From contig CABZJY010000012.1 of NCBI GenBank assembly GCA_902526175.1, forward strand, positions 1-41,237: 41,237 nt of DNA, read 5' to 3'. Under the pieces are notes generated by a model. It saw nothing but the letters and a program-made list of their open reading frames with translations, was not told where the DNA came from and made no database searches. A program made the position numbers and the translations under genes. How positions within the stretch are numbered: the stretch's first letter is position 1; every line of letters starts with the position of its first letter. Below, in pieces: positions 40,700 through 41,237 of the stretch. Source of the DNA: an uncultured Alphaproteobacteria bacterium (lineage in GTDB: Bacteria; Pseudomonadota; Alphaproteobacteria; Methylaequorales; Methylaequoraceae).

Positions 40700-41237
40700 A
40701 AAACTATACTTTATACATGGTTGGGGTTTTGATTCTAAATTCTGGAAACCATTATTGAAAATTTTAAATAGTGAAATTGGTGATCGTTTTGAAATAATTA
40801 CTTTCGATCTTGGATTTTATTACAATCCTCATTATCCAAGTATTAATAAAAGCCAAGGTAAAAAAAATTTCTTTATAACCCATTCTTTTGGTTATAATTG
40901 GTTATTAAAAAATATAAATTCGTTTGATGGTTTAATAAATTTTTGTGGTTCAGCCAACTATTTTTCCAAAAAAAATAATATAAGAAAATCAATTAACAAA
41001 ATGATAAAAATGTTTGAATTAGACCCCAGTTATGTTTTAAATGATTTTTTCAAAAATTCAGGAGTAGAGTTTCAAAAACCAAATAAATCAATTAACAACA
41101 AATTATTGATAGAATCTTTGCATATTCTTAGGGATGAAGATTTAACAAAAATCGAATACAAAAACGAAGCACCACAACAAAATATTTTTTGCAAGGATGA
41201 TAAAATTATCAAAATTAAAGACTTAGACAAATTAGAT
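40689..41237 (+). CDS. Alpha/beta-hydrolase, BioG/BioH-like, cut by the window end
   Basis: An open reading frame starting at TTG 40689, inside the end of bioF, and running without a stop to the window edge (183 codons). It begins KKLYFIHGWGFDSKFWKPLL, with the HGWG oxyanion-hole motif of alpha/beta-hydrolases. The nucleophile elbow is THSFGYNW near residue 67, with serine as nucleophile and Thr in place of the first Gly. A later FCKDDKIIKIKDL fits the acidic-residue region. Position after bioF suggests a pimeloyl-ACP methyl-ester esterase (BioG, BioH or a like enzyme) making pimeloyl-ACP. The catalytic histidine would lie beyond the window. Sequence similarity beyond these motifs cannot be judged here. 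Confidence 0.75.
   Translation, partial: MKNKKLYFIHGWGFDSKFWKPLLKILNSEIGDRFEIITFDLGFYYNPHYPSINKSQGKKNFFITHSFGYNWLLKNINSFDGLINFCGSANYFSKKNNIRKSINKMIKMFELDPSYVLNDFFKNSGVEFQKPNKSINNKLLIESLHILRDEDLTKIEYKNEAPQQNIFCKDDKIIKIKDLDKLD

Noticed and set aside
1-41237. tRNA, rRNA, CRISPR array or insertion sequence
   Set aside because: No gap is large enough or has the needed structure; no transposase or direct-repeat array is visible.

Overview
The window is about 41 kb of dense, very A+T-rich bacterial DNA. Almost every gene abuts or overlaps its neighbour, no gap exceeds about 175 bases, and TTG and GTG starts are frequent. Gene content and order point to a streamlined alphaproteobacterium, probably marine and related to the A/T-rich planktonic lineages. 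The pointers are rpoZ next to a long RelA/SpoT protein, the pdxJ-acpS-lepB-rnc-era-recO run, dapA-smpB, the Mg-type HemB, a bpt-type aminoacyl-transferase and sigma-54-controlled flagellar genes. I cannot name a genus from the sequence alone. I see no tRNA, rRNA, CRISPR array, insertion sequence or prophage.

Region 1 (1-13,335) is a flagellar cluster, nearly all on the minus strand. The operon flgG-flgH-flgI-flgJ-flgK is read from a textbook sigma-54 promoter. flgL has its own sigma-54 promoter, and a full-length flagellin has a third. Between flgL and that flagellin lie a convergent gene of unknown function and two short, divergent flagellins with no visible sigma-54 promoter. FlgK is about three times its usual length. 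It carries a repeated module and a roughly 200-residue stretch that resembles the middle of the full-length flagellin.

Region 2 (13,416-21,132) is transport. It holds a BASS-family symporter, a molbindin and a TupBCA tungstate ABC importer on the plus strand, then two small conserved proteins and an FbpABC ferric-iron importer on the minus strand. The iron operon starts right at a near-perfect Fur-type box. Region 3 (21,135-23,698) holds a small heat-shock gene with a strong sigma-70 promoter, a ROSE-like RNA thermometer in its leader and a clear terminator. A lytic transglycosylase lies upstream of it.

Region 4 (23,756-32,881) is a plus-strand housekeeping run: dapA, smpB, folK, rpoZ, a bifunctional (p)ppGpp enzyme, a DUF2062 membrane protein, pdxJ, acpS, lepB, rnc, era and recO. 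Region 5 (32,878-39,545) runs the other way. One unit is serine-glyoxylate aminotransferase, hydroxypyruvate reductase, glycerate 2-kinase and Bpt. Together the first three turn serine plus glyoxylate into glycine and 2-phosphoglycerate. A second unit is metY-hemB. Region 6 (39,527 to the end) starts a biotin operon with bioF and the beginning of an alpha/beta-hydrolase gene cut by the window edge.

The most unusual parts are the oversized modular FlgK with its flagellin-like segment, the pair of short atypical flagellins, and the compact control elements: sigma-54 promoters, a terminator fused to a promoter, the ROSE-like thermometer, and an iron box abutting a start codon.
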